The notes: a model not told the origin generated them from the sequence alone. A stretch of DNA of 64,000 nt from Luteibacter sp. OK325 (GCF_003050935.1 NZ_QAOX01000005.1:298479-362478), one strand, 5' to 3'; shown: positions 34,070-43,586, counted from the first letter of the stretch. Numbers and translations are program-made.

Positions 34070-36264
34070 AGTTCGACACGCCGGCAACAACGAATCCCAT
34101 CGACCGGCTCAAGGTCGTCGGCCAACCCCTCGATCGCATCGATGGCCCGCACAAGACCACCGGCACAGCGCACTACGCTTACGAGCAGCACGAAGCCGCG
34201 CCGAATCACGCCTATGGCTATATCGTGGCCTCGTCCATTCCCAAGGGACGCATTAAGGGCATCGACCTGACGCGCGCGCGCCGGGCGCCGGGCGTGCTGG
34301 CGATTGTCACCGCGCAAAGCGCGGGCAAGCTGGGAAAGGGGAAATTCAACACCGCGGCGCTTCTGGGTGGTCCGACGATCGAGCACTACCACCAGGCCGT
34401 TGCCCTGGTCGTGGCGGAGACATTCGAACAGGCCCGTGCCGCGGCAGCGCTCGTGAAGGTCGACTACGCCCGCACGAGCGGTGCGTTCGACTTGCGCGCT
34501 GCGGTCGCCTCGGCAACGAAACCGAAGGACGAGAAGGCCGACACCGCCGTGGGTGACTTCGCAGGCGCTTATGCTGGCGCCGAGGTCACGTTCGAGGGCC
34601 GCTATACGACGCCCGATCACTCGCACGCGATGATGGAACCGCATGCGTCCATCGCCTCGTGGACGGGCGACAAGCTCACCCTGTGGACATCCAACCAGAT
34701 GATCGCGTGGGGCGCCGGCGATGTCGCGACCACGCTCGGTGTGCCGAAGGAGAATGTGCGCCTCATCGCGCCGTACATCGGTGGTGGCTTCGGTGGCAAG
34801 TTGTTCGTACGTAGCGACGCGTTGTTGGCGGCGCTTGGTGCACGAGCCGCCAGGCGCGCCGTGGCGGTGACCCTCCCGCGACCGCTCATCTTCAACAACA
34901 CGACGCACCGACCGGCAACCATCCAGCGTATTCGGATCGGTGCAACGAAAGACGGCACGATCACGGCTATCGGTCACGAGAGCTGGTCGGGTGATCTACC
35001 TGGCGGCAAGCCGGAGACAGCCGTCGCGCAGACGCGGCTTCTCTACGCAGGCGCGAACCGGATGACGGCGATGCGTCTCGCCGTACTCGACTTGCCCGAA
35101 GGCAACGCCATGCGCGCACCGGGTGAGGCGTCGGGGCTGATGGCGCTCGAGATAGCCATGGACGAAATGGCCGATAAGCTTGGCATGGATCCGGTCGAGT
35201 TTCGTATCCGTAACGACACCCAGGTCGATCCTGAGAACCCCGAGCGGCCATTCTCACAGCGTCAGCTGGTGCAGTGCCTGCGCACCGGCGCGAATCGGTT
35301 CGACTGGAACAAGCGCATCATCAAGCCGGCCTCCACGCGCGACGGACGCTGGCTCGTCGGTACCGGCGTCGCTGCGGCATTTCGCAACAACCTGACGGAA
35401 AAGTCGGGGGCACGCGTGCGGCTGGATGCGCGCGGTCGCGTGACCGTTGAAACCGACATGACCGACATCGGCACGGGAAGTTACACCATCATCGCGCAGA
35501 CGGCAGCGGAGATGCTCGGCTTGCCCGTCGATCGCATCGACGTGCACCTGGGCGACTCCAGTTTTCCCGTGTCGTCGGGCTCCGGCGGCCAGTGGGGCGG
35601 TAACAGCTCTACGGCTGGCGTTTACGCAGCCTGCGTGAAACTGCGCGAAGCGATCGCGCAGAAGCTGGGAATGAACCCCGACGACGCCGTCTTCGAAGAT
35701 GGGAATGTTCGCTCCGGACAGCGCACGGAGTCTCTCACCGGCGTGGCAAAAGGCGGCGACATCGTTGCCGAGGACAGCATGGAGTACGGCGATCTCGGCA
35801 AGCGTTACCAGCAGTCGACCTTCGGTGCGCACTTCGTGGAGGTGGGGGTGGATGCCGCCACCGCTGAGATCCGCATTCGGCGCATGCTCGCGGTGTGCGC
35901 CGCCGGCCGGATCCTCAATCCCAAGACCGCGCGAAGCCAGGTGATCGGTGCCATGACCATGGGTGCTGGCGCGGCATTGATGGAGGAGCTGGTCGTGGAC
36001 AAACGCCTCGGCTTCTTCGTCAATCACGATCTGGCTGGTTATGAAGTGCCCGTGCATGCGGACATCCCTCATCAGGAAGTGGTCTTCCTCGACGAAACCG
36101 ATGCGATGTCCTCGCCGATGAAGGCGAAGGGCGTGGGCGAGCTCGGCTTGTGCGGCGTAGCGGCAGCGATCGCCAACGCCGTGCACCACGCGACGGGCGT
36201 ACGTGTACGGGACTATCCGGTGACGCTGGATAAGCTGCTCGGCGAGATGCCCTCCCTCGGCTGA
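34066..36264 (+). CDS. paoC: aldehyde oxidoreductase molybdopterin subunit (PaoC-like)
   Basis: The 732-residue catalytic subunit starts in an ATGA overlap with paoB. It contains [16 protein letters not shown] in the Mo-cofactor domain, [15 protein letters not shown], and [14 protein letters not shown]. Near the C-terminus [10 protein letters not shown] carries the catalytic glutamate of the xanthine oxidase family. The length matches PaoC. It has no signal peptide of its own, in line with Tat export as a complex through PaoA. A 10-bp GC hairpin (36303-36325) follows. Confidence 0.93.
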   Translation: MKFDTPATTNPIDRLKVVGQPLDRIDGPHKTTGTAHYAYEQHEAAPNHAYGYIVASSIPKGRIKGIDLTRARRAPGVLAIVTAQSAGKLGKGKFNTAALLGGPTIEHYHQAVALVVAETFEQARAAAALVKVDYARTSGAFDLRAAVASATKPKDEKADTAVGDFAGAYAGAEVTFEGRYTTPDHSHAMMEPHASIASWTGDKLTLWTSNQMIAWGAGDVATTLGVPKENVRLIAPYIGGGFGGKLFVRSDALLAALGARAARRAVAVTLPRPLIFNNTTHRPATIQRIRIGATKDGTITAIGHESWSGDLPGGKPETAVAQTRLLYAGANRMTAMRLAVLDLPEGNAMRAPGEASGLMALEIAMDEMADKLGMDPVEFRIRNDTQVDPENPERPFSQRQLVQCLRTGANRFDWNKRIIKPASTRDGRWLVGTGVAAAFRNNLTEKSGARVRLDARGRVTVETDMTDIGTGSYTIIAQTAAEMLGLPVDRIDVHLGDSSFPVSSGSGGQWGGNSSTAGVYAACVKLREAIAQKLGMNPDDAVFEDGNVRSGQRTESLTGVAKGGDIVAEDSMEYGDLGKRYQQSTFGAHFVEVGVDAATAEIRIRRMLAVCAAGRILNPKTARSQVIGAMTMGAGAALMEELVVDKRLGFFVNHDLAGYEVPVHADIPHQEVVFLDETDAMSSPMKAKGVGELGLCGVAAAIANAVHHATGVRVRDYPVTLDKLLGEMPSLG

Positions 36265-36302
36265 AGGGCGGCAAGACGGATCGGAATCCTAACGGTTGCC
36301 GT

Positions 36303-36325
36303 GGCCGGGGCGTTGCGCCCCGGCC
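36303..36325. terminator. hairpin between convergent paoC and the hydrolase gene
   Basis: GGCCGGGGCG pairs with CGCCCCGGCC over a TTG loop (10 bp). It lacks a U tract, so it may be a factor-dependent or bidirectional stop rather than a classical terminator. Confidence 0.45.
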
Positions 36326-36343
36326 CGGCTGTAGCTGGCTGGG

Positions 36344-37354
36344 TCAGCTCTTGATGAACTCGAGGATGTCGTTGTTGAGCTCATCCGGGTGCACGGTCAG
36401 CATGCCGTGGGGATATCCCGGATAAATCTTCAGCTTCGCGCCCTTGATGAGCTTTGCAGAGAGCAAACCAGCATCCTTGTAAGGGACGACCTGGTCATCG
36501 TCGCCATGCATCACGAGGGTTGGGACGGTGATCTTCTTGAGATCTTCCGTCTGGTCGGTTTCTGAAAAGGCCTTGATGCCATCGTAGTGCGCCTTGGCGG
36601 CACCAATCATGCCCTGACGCCACCAGTTCTGGACAATGCCCTGGGAAGCCTTGGCACCCGCCCGATTGAAGCCGTAGAAGGGGCCGGAGGCAACGTCGAA
36701 GTAAAACTGCGCGCGATTTTCGGCCAGGGCCTTGCGGAATCCGTCGAACACTTCGATAGGCGTGCCACCAGGATTCGCCGCGGTTTTCAGCATCAGCGGA
36801 GGCACCGCGCTTACCAGTACGGCCTTGGCAACGCGGCCGTTCGGCTGCCCGAAGTTGGCTACGTAGCGGGCGACTTCGCCACCACCGGTGGAGTGACCGA
36901 TGTGCACGGCGTTCTTCAGGTTCAGGTGCTCAACGACGGCCCACGCATCCGCCGCGTAATGATCCATGTCGTGCCCATCGCTTACCTGCTGCGAGCGGCC
37001 GTGTCCGCGTCGATCGTGCGCCACGACGCGATAACCGTGCTCGACGAAAAAGAGCATTTGCGCGTCCCAGTCATCCGCTGACAACGGCCAGCCGTGGTGG
37101 AACACGATGGGCTGTGCGTCCTTCGGGCCCCAGTCTTTAAAGAAGATCTCGACGCCGTCCTTGGTGACAACGGTGGACGACTCGGCCCGGTGCGCTCCGG
37201 CGGCGGCCTTCGAGGGGGCTGGAGCAGGCGCTGCCATGGCGTCCTGAACGACCGATGCGCCGCCAGCGACGAGGGCGCCGGCGGTCAGGCCCGCCGAGGT
37301 GACGAACTTGCGGCGTGGGGCGTCATGTGACGCGTCAACTTCGATCTCACTCAT
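36344..37354 (-). CDS. Tat-exported alpha/beta hydrolase (haloperoxidase-like)
   Basis: The 336-residue protein has a Tat leader ([20 protein letters not shown]) and an alpha/beta-hydrolase domain. [14 protein letters not shown] forms the oxyanion side, [12 protein letters not shown] contains the nucleophilic serine, [11 protein letters not shown] contains the aspartate and GYPHGM the histidine. This is the cofactor-free haloperoxidase/esterase group, whose natural substrates are often unknown. AGGGGAACGCC before the ATG is a good ribosome-binding site. It is divergent from the SDR gene at 37563, with 208 bases between. Confidence 0.88.
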   Translation of the reverse strand: MSEIEVDASHDAPRRKFVTSAGLTAGALVAGGASVVQDAMAAPAPAPSKAAAGAHRAESSTVVTKDGVEIFFKDWGPKDAQPIVFHHGWPLSADDWDAQMLFFVEHGYRVVAHDRRGHGRSQQVSDGHDMDHYAADAWAVVEHLNLKNAVHIGHSTGGGEVARYVANFGQPNGRVAKAVLVSAVPPLMLKTAANPGGTPIEVFDGFRKALAENRAQFYFDVASGPFYGFNRAGAKASQGIVQNWWRQGMIGAAKAHYDGIKAFSETDQTEDLKKITVPTLVMHGDDDQVVPYKDAGLLSAKLIKGAKLKIYPGYPHGMLTVHPDELNNDILEFIKS

Positions 37355-37562
37355 GGCGTTCCCCTGGAAAATGGATGGTACCGGCCACTATGCAGTGACG
37401 TATGCGGTCAGAATTGCAGAAGATTACCCTCCTCACTCCGACGTTCATGACATGACGCCTCACGGATAGCCGCCCCCTTTATCTCCGCCCAAGGCATCCC
37501 TATGTCGATACCAGCGCCCGGGCTTTCCGGTCTGCATCGTCATTTCTGGATAGGGATACGTC

Positions 37563-38297
37563 ATGAACACTACACAGAGAGTTGCCCTCGTTACGGGCGC
37601 CACGCGCGGCATCGGCCTGGAAACGGTTCGCCAGCTGGCCGAGGCCGGTGTGACCACGCTTCTCGCTGGCCGCGACGCCGGTCGCGCCAAGGCGGCGGCG
37701 GACAAGCTCAAGGCCGAGGGCCTCCCGGTCGAGTCGGTCGTGCTCGATGTCACCAGCGGCGACAGCATCACGAAAGCGGTAGCCGACGTGACCTCGCGCT
37801 TTGGCAAGCTCGACATCCTGGTCAATAACGCCGGCATCATCGTCGACGACATGGCCAAGGCGCCGTCGGAGCAGACGCTTGCCGCCTGGCGTGAAACGTT
37901 CGACACCAACCTGTTCGCGGTGGTCGAAGTGACGCAGGCCTTCCTGCCCCTGCTCAAGGCGGCACCGGCGGCTCGCATCGTCAACGTGTCGAGCCTGCTG
38001 GGCTCGATCACCATGCACCTGGATCCCGACTCGCCGATCTACACCTTCAAGGTCCCCGCGTACGATGCGTCGAAAAGCGCACTCAACTCGTGGACCGTGC
38101 ATCTGGCCTATGAGTTGCGCGACACGCCGATCAAGGTCAACGCCGTCCATCCGGGCTACGTGCAGACCGACATGAACGGTGGTCAGGGCGAGATCGACGT
38201 GCCGACCGGTGCGAAGAGCAGCGTCGGCATGGCACTGATTGGTGCGGATGGCCCGACGGGAAGTTTCACTTATCTCGGCAAGACGCTTCCCTGGTAA
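37563..38297 (+). CDS. short-chain dehydrogenase/reductase
   Basis: The 244-residue SDR shows the nucleotide site TGATRGIG (residues 12-19), LAGRDAG at the second strand favouring NADP(H), LVNNAGI at about 87, the catalytic serine in VNVSSLLGS and YDASKSA as YxxxK. HPGYVQTDMNG is typical of classical carbonyl reductase-like members. The substrate is unknown. The DUF1330-type gene downstream is separated by a strong 13-bp hairpin and may be co-transcribed. Confidence 0.9.
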   Translation: MNTTQRVALVTGATRGIGLETVRQLAEAGVTTLLAGRDAGRAKAAADKLKAEGLPVESVVLDVTSGDSITKAVADVTSRFGKLDILVNNAGIIVDDMAKAPSEQTLAAWRETFDTNLFAVVEVTQAFLPLLKAAPAARIVNVSSLLGSITMHLDPDSPIYTFKVPAYDASKSALNSWTVHLAYELRDTPIKVNAVHPGYVQTDMNGGQGEIDVPTGAKSSVGMALIGADGPTGSFTYLGKTLPW

Positions 38298-38305
38298 TGC
38301 TTGCT

Positions 38306-38336
38306 CGGTCGGCCGCGCATGCTGCGCGGCCGACCG
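38306..38336 (+). terminator. 13-bp perfect hairpin between the SDR and DUF1330 genes
   Basis: CGGTCGGCCGCGC pairs fully with GCGCGGCCGACCG over a five-base loop. There is no U tract, so termination is uncertain. It could shield the SDR mRNA end or separate expression of the two genes. Confidence 0.4.
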
Positions 38337-38366
38337 CCCGTCGAATGTCTTCTCAGGATCTCAACC

Positions 38367-38654
38367 ATGACGACCTATGTCGTGTTCACTCGTGAGCGCA
38401 CCACCGATCCGAAGGAAATGGCCATCTACGCCGAGAAAGCCCACCATGCGGGTGAAGGTCATCCGCTGACGCCGCTTGCCTTCTACGGGGATATCCAGAC
38501 GTTGGAAGGCAGCCCCATCGAAGGCTCCGTAATCCTCAGCTTCCCCAGCAAGGAAGAAGCCCTCGCCTGGTACAACAGTCCGCTGTACAGCGAAGCGAAA
38601 GAACACCGGCTCAAGGGCGCCGGCTATCGGGTCTTCATGATTGAAGGCGTGTGA
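38367..38654 (+). CDS. DUF1330 family protein
   Basis: Starting at the ATG at 38367 (AGGATC before it) gives 95 residues: TTYVVFTRERTTDPKEM, FYGDIQTLEGSPIEGSVILSFPSKEEALAWYNSPLYSEA and RVFMIEG follow the DUF1330 ferredoxin-like dimer pattern. An earlier ATG at 38301 would run through the hairpin and is rejected. The function is unknown. Members of this family resemble small monooxygenase-like folds without a known reaction. Confidence 0.85.
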   Translation: MTTYVVFTRERTTDPKEMAIYAEKAHHAGEGHPLTPLAFYGDIQTLEGSPIEGSVILSFPSKEEALAWYNSPLYSEAKEHRLKGAGYRVFMIEGV

Positions 38655-38714
38655 TGTAGCCCGTCGGTTCGCTGAGATCGAACCCGCAGGTTCTCAAAAC
38701 GCGCCGGTTCGAAA

Positions 38715-39068
38715 CTACCGCCTGGACCGAAGATGGCCGGCGCGTTCGGCCATCCTGCTTACGATCACGAAGGCCGACACGCCATAAACGATAAATCCGA
38801 TGACGAAGTTAAGGACGAACGCGAGGATCATCAGAAGCATCCCGTCGTAGACAGGGCGATCGGCCGTTCCGAGATCGAGTGGCGGTACAGCCGATTGCAG
38901 AAGCGAGTTCTGCCAGAACAGCGCATTCGATAGGCCCTCGAAGCCTGCTTCGCCGGCCTGATACGAGAGCCATGCCAGGATAAGCGTGACCAACACGCCG
39001 ACGACCGTCGCCAACAGAACCTGCCTCGTCAAAGTCACGGCAATCTCCCCAAGGTCCACCACAACCAT
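38715..39068 (-). CDS. small membrane protein paired with the ClpP-like peptidase
   Basis: This 117-residue protein has one helix near the N-terminus (QVLLATVVGVLVTLILAWLSYQAG) and one near the C-terminus (LLMILAFVLNFVIGFIVYGVSAFVIVS), with about 45 residues between them. It starts 15 bases after the ClpP-like gene, on the same strand, so the pair are likely co-transcribed. I do not recognise the family. Peptidase/membrane-protein pairs of other types (SppA or NfeD-like) exist, but similarity to those is not visible. Confidence 0.65.
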   Translation of the reverse strand: MVVVDLGEIAVTLTRQVLLATVVGVLVTLILAWLSYQAGEAGFEGLSNALFWQNSLLQSAVPPLDLGTADRPVYDGMLLMILAFVLNFVIGFIVYGVSAFVIVSRMAERAGHLRSRR

Positions 39069-39083
39069 CGTGCCAGGAACGAC

Positions 39084-39692
39084 CTAGCCTTCGCGCAGCT
39101 CATCGCGCCGCACAATGATGCGCGAAACGAGACCGTATGCAACGGCTTCCTCGGCGGACATCCACTTATCCCGCTCGATATCCTCGCGCACCCGTTCGAT
39201 GGGCTGGCCGCTCTCTCGCGCAATGACCATGGCGATGCGCTCGCGCGCCTTCAGGATCTCCTTCGCCTGGATGGCGATATCGCTGGCCGGTCCGCCCGCG
39301 CCGCCGCTGGGCTGATGGATCAGGAAACGGGTCTGCGGCAGGCAGAAGCGGCGTTCGCGCGGTGCGCCGAGATACAGATGGTTGGCAGCGCTTCCTACCC
39401 AGCCGGTGCCGACCATGTTGACCGGCGAGGAGATGAAGCGCACCGCGTCGTGGATCACGTCACCGGACTCGAGATGGCCGCCTGGGGACGAGACGATCAT
39501 GTCGATGGGCGCGTTCGATTCAGCATCGAGCGCAAGCAGGCGGCGCACTGTCTCCGCGGCCATCGTGTCGGTGACCGTGCCGAAGACCATGACAGTCCGG
39601 GTGCGGAAGGTTTTCTCTTCCAGGAAGGCGCTGTTCTGCAGCGGTTGGGGGGTGTTGTCCGTCTCATTCGCAAACATGGGGAATCGCTCCAT
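39084..39692 (-). CDS. ClpP-like serine peptidase
   Basis: The 202-residue product follows ClpP: RTVMVFGTVTDTMAA, IDMIVSSPGGHLESGDVIHDA, RFCLPQTRFLIHQPSGGAGGPASDI and ERDKWMSAEEAVAYGL. The Ser, His and Asp of the triad (in GWVGSAAN, IHQP and ERDK) are in place. The segment around the serine differs from the usual GQAASMGA, which marks it as a divergent paralogue. It is not next to tig/clpX as the main clpP would be. The frame is open upstream, and I start at the ATG at 39692. The ATG at 39674, with GGAG nine bases before it, is as likely. It lies 42 bases from the divergent sigma-factor gene. Confidence 0.85.
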   Translation of the reverse strand: MERFPMFANETDNTPQPLQNSAFLEEKTFRTRTVMVFGTVTDTMAAETVRRLLALDAESNAPIDMIVSSPGGHLESGDVIHDAVRFISSPVNMVGTGWVGSAANHLYLGAPRERRFCLPQTRFLIHQPSGGAGGPASDIAIQAKEILKARERIAMVIARESGQPIERVREDIERDKWMSAEEAVAYGLVSRIIVRRDELREG

Positions 39693-39734
39693 TGTGGTAG
39701 GTTCACCCCCATCAACGAATGAGCGGACACGAAC

Positions 39735-40520
39735 GTGACATTCCCAGTCCATGACCATCCGCTCGCCGCAGACACCGCGCTCCGCCGGCGCTTGATCGGC
39801 CTGGCCAGACACTGGCTGGGTGACGCCAGCGCCGCCGAAGATCTGCTGCACGATGCCTATCTGCGTACCACCGATGGTGCGTTGCCCGCCTCGGCAGCCG
39901 ACCGGGAAGCCTGGCTCGTAACAGTGCTGCGCAACCTGTGCATCGACCAGTTGCGTCGACAGGGTCGCTACCGAACCATCCTTGGGCAGCTCGCTGAAGA
40001 GTGGACGGACGGAGTCGACGGTTCTCAGCCGGAGCGCCTGGCAACACAGTCCCAGCGCGTCGACGAAGCCTTGCTCAACCTGGTCCATAACCTGCCAGCC
40101 GACGATGTGGCAGCGCTGCTGCTTCATGAGGTTTTCGATTTCAGCCACGCTGAGCTCGGCGCCTTGTCCGGGCGCAGCGAAGTGGCATCACGGCAGCGAC
40201 TGCATCGGATGATGGGGCGCTTGCATCGGTCTACCTCGATGGGGATGCCGGAGGACGAGGACCGGACCGCCTTGCTTGCCTTGTGCCAGCAGGCACTGGC
40301 ACGGTGCGAGACGGCCGCGTTAGTCACTCTGGTGCGGACGGTAGCGCCGCAGTCCATGGCCGCGCTTGAGCGTGCCGGGGAAGCCCAGTCGCTGTTCGCG
40401 GCGAAGGCGCCCATGACCCAGCTTGTCCAGGTCGACAATCAGCTGGCCCTGCGGATCCAGATCGGGGACGGCCCGGTCGCCTGGATACCGTTGGGCGAGG
40501 CAATGACCGAGGCGGCTTGA
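39735..40520 (+). CDS. ECF-type RNA polymerase sigma factor with C-terminal extension
   Basis: The GTG start gives 261 residues. Region 2 (LIGLARHWLGDASAAEDLLHDAYLRT...AWLVTVLRNLCIDQLRRQGR, about 20-85) and region 4 (VDEALLNLVHNLPADDVAALLLHEVFDFSHAELGAL, about 115-170) are recognisable. About 85 further residues follow region 4, which makes it longer than a plain ECF factor. Some ECF groups use such a tail instead of a separate anti-sigma factor, and no anti-sigma gene is adjacent here. It is divergent from the ClpP-like gene, with only 42 bases between the starts. Confidence 0.8.
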   Translation: MTFPVHDHPLAADTALRRRLIGLARHWLGDASAAEDLLHDAYLRTTDGALPASAADREAWLVTVLRNLCIDQLRRQGRYRTILGQLAEEWTDGVDGSQPERLATQSQRVDEALLNLVHNLPADDVAALLLHEVFDFSHAELGALSGRSEVASRQRLHRMMGRLHRSTSMGMPEDEDRTALLALCQQALARCETAALVTLVRTVAPQSMAALERAGEAQSLFAAKAPMTQLVQVDNQLALRIQIGDGPVAWIPLGEAMTEAA

Positions 40521-40598
40521 GCATCCACGGCTTCGCGGTTCACTGGAACGTCCCGACCTTCTGCTCCTGCCTTTCCTTGACCCGTTGATTGTGTCGAC

Positions 40599-41336
40599 CT
40601 AGAAGCTCAGTCCCAGGGGCCGGTTGCAGTTGTACTTCTCCTGTTCCGTTCTCACATCACCGGGCGAGAGATGTCGCGCGCTGAGCTCTTCCGGAGTAAG
40701 GCTTTGCCAGACTTCAACATCAATGCAGTGGCGATCCGTGATGCCAAACAAACGCTGGGTGCTGCGCATCACGGCGCCGACTCCCTGGTTCATCGGATCG
40801 GTCAGCTGAATGCCGGTAACGACAGGTGCGTCGGAGCCGGGGACGCCCCTGACGCCTTGGGAGTGCTGGGCGTTGCCCAGCCGCTCACGGAAACCGCCGT
40901 CACCGGTGGAAGTCGGGGCGGTCATAGGTGGGTCGGAGGTACCGGGACTAGTGGACGCGGTAGGAACGACAGGTTGTGTGGGTGCCTCGGCCGTGATCGG
41001 AGCATTGGGTGAATTCGCTTCCGAGCGTGTAATCACGGCTCTGGTACGGCGGGCTCGCGAACGCGCCGATTCGTTCGCAGGCGCGTCTCGACTGCCGGCC
41101 AGTTGAGGCGTCTGTGATGTCGGCATAGGCGACTTTTTCAGAGGCGTTGAGATGAACCTCAGCTCGAGCGAGGGTGTCTTGTCGTCCGCGATTGCCGTCG
41201 TGTCCACCATGTTGGACGCCGGTCGCAACAGAACCATCAGTAGGCCGACATGGCAACCGACGGTCACGACAATGGCGGCTACGCGGCGAGCGGAGATCGA
41301 AATGCCGTTGAGATTCACACCCATAGATCGCACCAT
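40599..41336 (-). CDS. TonB-like architecture protein of unknown function
   Basis: The 245-residue protein has one N-terminal membrane segment (ISISARRVAAIVVTVGCHVGLLMVLL), which resembles a TonB anchor. It is followed by a long Pro/Thr/Ser/Ala spacer (about 45-155) and a C-terminal part (about 165-245) with two cysteines (DRHCIDVEVW, KYNCNRP). It lacks the YPPQA and NW(R/K)F motifs of TonB. I cannot name a family. It may be an envelope-spanning protein with a periplasmic C-terminus. It converges with the sigma factor gene. Confidence 0.6.
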   Translation of the reverse strand: MVRSMGVNLNGISISARRVAAIVVTVGCHVGLLMVLLRPASNMVDTTAIADDKTPSLELRFISTPLKKSPMPTSQTPQLAGSRDAPANESARSRARRTRAVITRSEANSPNAPITAEAPTQPVVPTASTSPGTSDPPMTAPTSTGDGGFRERLGNAQHSQGVRGVPGSDAPVVTGIQLTDPMNQGVGAVMRSTQRLFGITDRHCIDVEVWQSLTPEELSARHLSPGDVRTEQEKYNCNRPLGLSF

Positions 41337-41706
41337 TCCATCCCTCTGGCGCAGTGACGATTCCCTCGCTGGCCCTCAGTCCCACAAGGCGCCGCGTCGA
41401 ACTCAGATCCTCAGACGGGCATAACGCATAAAAGTTCAGTGGGCCTCAATCTCAATCCTGGCCTGCCTCAGCGCGGCAGGATCATGAGTCGCAATCGTGA
41501 TCACATGCTGCGTGACATCGAACTCGTTCCCGTGTGCTCCGAACAAACGAACTGACGCCGCCACACACTTCGTCAATCCCACCGCCCGGCGTCCGGACAC
41601 GGACAGCCAATGAACCCGCGAATCCGTAGATCCGCGGCACGCCGTGCCTGTGCTCGGCGTGCCGCACCTGGATGAGGGTGCGGTGGCAATTCAAAGGAAC
41701 CACGTC
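41337..41706. other. intergenic region with a possible very small gene
   Basis: Apart from the candidate 46-codon frame given separately (41436-41576), nothing recognisable is present. The left end should hold the promoter of the leftward gene at 40599-41336, and the right end that of the 95-residue protein after it. Confidence 0.4.
41436..41576 (-). CDS. possible small protein, 46 residues
   Basis: A frame with TTG start reads LTKCVAASVRLFGAHGNE and continues with FDVTQHVITIATHDPAALRQ, ending in EIEAH. Its composition is protein-like, and codon use resembles nearby genes. The start may lie further upstream, as the frame stays open for a few dozen codons. No homologue is known to me. I list it because an overlapping long frame on the same strand looks like a shadow of the 41707 gene. 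Confidence 0.22.
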   Translation of the reverse strand: MTKCVAASVRLFGAHGNEFDVTQHVITIATHDPAALRQARIEIEAH

Positions 41707-41994
41707 ATGCCCGCGAAGAAGGAACACCCAGTGGAACGCAGCATCGGTTACCACGCCGATCCCGATGCTTCCGCACACGACCTCATGAACGAATCCATTC
41801 AATGGCTTCAGTACGCGAGAGGCGTCACCGGCCTTCTGGCCGATCTGATCCACGAAGCCGACCGCGTCGACTGCCAGCGCGTGGCCCTCAGTCTGGAAGC
41901 GATTGCTGCCCTGACCCTTATGGGCGTGCAATGCACAGCTCAGGCGCACGTGCGCATGCACTGGGAGGGAGCCGGCAAGACGGGGCCGGACTGA
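41707..41994 (+). CDS. small protein of unknown function
   Basis: From the ATG at 41707 (AAAGGAA upstream) the protein has 95 residues. It reads HDLMNESIQWLQYARGVTGLLADLIHEADRVDCQRVALSLEAIAALTLMGVQ in part, which suggests a four-helix or helical-hairpin fold. It resembles, distantly, DUF3077/DUF6124-type small proteins of pseudomonads, but I cannot assert this. An upstream ATG at 41644 is possible. There is no signal peptide or membrane helix. Confidence 0.55.
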   Translation: MPAKKEHPVERSIGYHADPDASAHDLMNESIQWLQYARGVTGLLADLIHEADRVDCQRVALSLEAIAALTLMGVQCTAQAHVRMHWEGAGKTGPD

Positions 41995-42175
41995 CCGATA
42001 GTGTCCGCCGCCCAGCGTCCGCGGACACCCTTCGCATCCCGCCTCCGCACGCCGGATTCAAGAGAAGAGGAAGGCCCCGAGCCACTCCATGCGGCGGTGC
42101 CCCGCTCGGCAAGCCGACGGCACGGTACTTGCACCGACGTCGGCAAGCTCATGGGTGCTCAAGGGAAACACATAC

Positions 42176-43528
42176 ATGCAAACTCGGACCTTGTCGGCTG
42201 TCCTCGCCGGCCTGCTCACGATGACCGGCCTGCCCGCGGTAGCTCGCGCGGAAGACCTTATGGACATCTATCGCGAAGCCGTCGCCAACGATCCGGTGCT
42301 GGCCAGCGCCGATGCGCGCCGCCTCGTCGTGGCCGAAGGGGTGCCGCAGGCTCGTGCCGCGCTGCTCCCGCAACTTTCCGCGGGACTCAGCCTGCAGCAG
42401 TTCCACCCGAGTTTCTCCAACGGCACGAACAGCGATGGCACGCCGAACACTGGCGGAGACGGCCACAGCCGCGAGCGCGACCTGACACTGTCGCTCAACC
42501 AGTCCGTGCTCGATCTCTCCAAGTTCGCCCGCGAACGGCAGGCCAAGCAGACCGAAGAAGCGCAGGAAGCGACGTACGAAGGTGAGCTCCAGGACCTTTA
42601 TGTCCGATCGACGAGCGCGTACTTCAACGTGCTGGTCGCGGCGGATCAGGTCGAAGTGTTCCGCTCTTACGAGGATGCGTACAAGCAGTCGTTCGACCAG
42701 GCGACCATCAAGTTCGATCAGGGTCTGGCACCGGAAGCCGACCTTACCCAGTCGAAAGCGTATTACCTCCTGATCAAGTCGGAGCGTGTGGATGCGGAAA
42801 ACGCATTGAAGGATGCACGGCGCGCGCTCCAGCAGCTCACCGGAAAGGAGCCGGGCACGCTGAAGACACTCCGCGATGATCTTCCCATGGAGACGCCGAC
42901 ACCCGACAACGCCGCCGCTTGGGTCGACCAGGCCCTGCGCCAGAATCCATCGGTGATCGCTGCGAACCATCTGGTGAGTGCGGATGAGCATTCGATCAAC
43001 GCCGCACGCAGCGGGCACTTACCGACGCTGAACGCGGCCGTCGGTTACGACAAGGTCGGCGCGTGGTCGAACTCGGCCCGTGGCACGGCAGCCTACGGCC
43101 CGGGCAGCACGACGATCGGTCTGGTGCTTTCCGTGCCGCTCTTCAGCGGCGGCCTGACCCAGTCCCAGGTGCGCCAGGCTATTCACCAGCGTGACGAAGA
43201 CCAGAGCGATCTCGAATCGGTCCGTCGCCAGACGGCGCGCGACGCGACGAACTACTTCAATCTCGTGGTCGCCGGGATAGGGCAGGTAAACGATGCGCGC
43301 GACGCGGTTGACGCCGCGAAGAAGTCGCTGGCGTCCCTGCGCGCCGGCTACGACATCGGCACGCAGAGCCTCACCAACGTGGTGGTTGCCATTGAGATCC
43401 TCGCGCAGATCCGCACGCAGTACACCGCGCTCCGCCACAACTTCATTCTCAACAAGCTGTTGCTCAAGCGCACCGTCGGTGCGGCGGAGCTGAAGGATGT
43501 GGAGGAGATCAACCGGCTGCTGCAGTAG
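42176..43528 (+). CDS. tolC: TolC-family type I secretion outer-membrane protein
   Basis: Starting at the ATG at 42176 gives 450 residues with a signal peptide (MQTRTLSAVLAGLLTMTGLPAVARA). The mature protein begins EDLMDIYREAVANDPVLASADA, as in TolC. Two repeated halves follow: PQARAALLPQLSAGLSLQQ with the LTLSLNQSVLDLSKFARERQAKQ strand, and HLPTLNAAVGYD with IGLVLSVPLFSGGLTQSQVRQA. It is the general exit duct for type I secretion and drug pumps. The efflux operon at 15-20 kb has its own NodT protein, so this one serves other systems. Confidence 0.92.
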   Translation: MQTRTLSAVLAGLLTMTGLPAVARAEDLMDIYREAVANDPVLASADARRLVVAEGVPQARAALLPQLSAGLSLQQFHPSFSNGTNSDGTPNTGGDGHSRERDLTLSLNQSVLDLSKFARERQAKQTEEAQEATYEGELQDLYVRSTSAYFNVLVAADQVEVFRSYEDAYKQSFDQATIKFDQGLAPEADLTQSKAYYLLIKSERVDAENALKDARRALQQLTGKEPGTLKTLRDDLPMETPTPDNAAAWVDQALRQNPSVIAANHLVSADEHSINAARSGHLPTLNAAVGYDKVGAWSNSARGTAAYGPGSTTIGLVLSVPLFSGGLTQSQVRQAIHQRDEDQSDLESVRRQTARDATNYFNLVVAGIGQVNDARDAVDAAKKSLASLRAGYDIGTQSLTNVVVAIEILAQIRTQYTALRHNFILNKLLLKRTVGAAELKDVEEINRLLQ

Positions 43529-43586
43529 CGTAAGCCAAACCTGCCACGCTACTCTTCAACGCAACCTCCGTGATGCGTACAGGTCC

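Noticed and set aside
41482..41961. A 159-codon minus-strand frame
   Set aside because: It is antisense to the small protein gene at 41707-41994, which has a ribosome-binding site and a plausible helical composition.
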